This document shows positions 6,942 through 6,953 of a DNA stretch of 6,953 bases, piece after piece; position 1 is the stretch's first letter, and each line of letters starts with the position of its first letter. The translations under genes were made by a program, and so were the position numbers. Where the stretch lies: assembly GCA_900554995.1 (NCBI GenBank), contig USJJ01000068.1, positions 1-6,953 on the forward strand, written 5' to 3'. Source of the DNA: an uncultured Ruminococcus sp. (GTDB lineage: Bacteria; Bacillota; Clostridia; Oscillospirales; Acutalibacteraceae). The notes beneath the pieces are model-generated. The model made no database searches and was not told the origin of the DNA. It was given only the letters and a program-made list of their open reading frames with translations.

Positions 6942-6953
6942 ATGTATAAGCTT
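6942..6953 (+). CDS. Start of a gene cut by the window end (four codons)
   Basis: ATG at 6942 follows AAAGGA (6928-6933) at eight bases, with promoters and a leader upstream. Only Met-Tyr-Lys-Leu is visible, so no function can be given. A second ATG at 6934 in another frame is too close to the Shine-Dalgarno site and is less likely. In many clostridia yajC follows tgt, but nothing here confirms that. Confidence 0.45.

Noticed and set aside
6948..6953. HindIII site exactly at the window end
   Set aside because: It could suggest a cloned-fragment boundary, but it falls in frame after a plausible start codon, and one six-base site is weak evidence.

Overview
The window reads as ordinary housekeeping DNA from a low-to-mid GC Gram-positive anaerobe, most likely a clostridial gut bacterium of the Ruminococcaceae/Oscillospiraceae kind. 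The grounds are strong purine-rich Shine-Dalgarno sites, sigma-A-like promoters, U-tailed intrinsic terminators, an oxygen-sensitive iron-sulfur serine dehydratase, and an archaeal/fungal-type aspartate-semialdehyde dehydrogenase paired with dapA. The taxonomic placement is inference from gene style, not from a search.

Layout. A complete tRNA-Leu(GAG) gene with encoded CCA (30-113) is closed by an intrinsic terminator. A single-chain L-serine dehydratase gene (278-1492, +) follows, then a PyrE-like phosphoribosyltransferase-fold gene (1596-2237, +) behind its own AT-rich promoter region. A long, nearly symmetric hairpin (2274-2323) separates this rightward block from a leftward lysine/diaminopimelate block, asd (3296-4384, -) then dapA (2335-3225, -), with another hairpin between them. 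From the 150-base gap upstream of asd, a divergent promoter pair sharing a single -35 region fires leftward into asd and rightward into the queuosine operon queA-tgt (4536-5561 and 5573-6709, +). After tgt come a strong terminator, two candidate promoters, a structured leader and the first four codons of a further gene cut off by the window end.

How the genes work together. Asd and DapA catalyse two consecutive steps, from aspartyl phosphate to semialdehyde and then condensation with pyruvate, feeding peptidoglycan and lysine synthesis. The serine dehydratase makes pyruvate and ammonia, and pyruvate is DapA's second substrate, although nothing in the sequence shows the genes are co-regulated. 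Tgt inserts preQ1 into the wobble position of GUN-anticodon tRNAs, and QueA then adds the cyclopentane ring donated by S-adenosylmethionine.

No mobile element, CRISPR array or defence system is visible. The points most worth a second look are the phosphoribosyltransferase-like protein, whose PRPP motif has lost its acidic pair; the shared -35 of the asd/queA promoters; and the leader at the right edge, with a 10-base direct repeat and competing hairpins.
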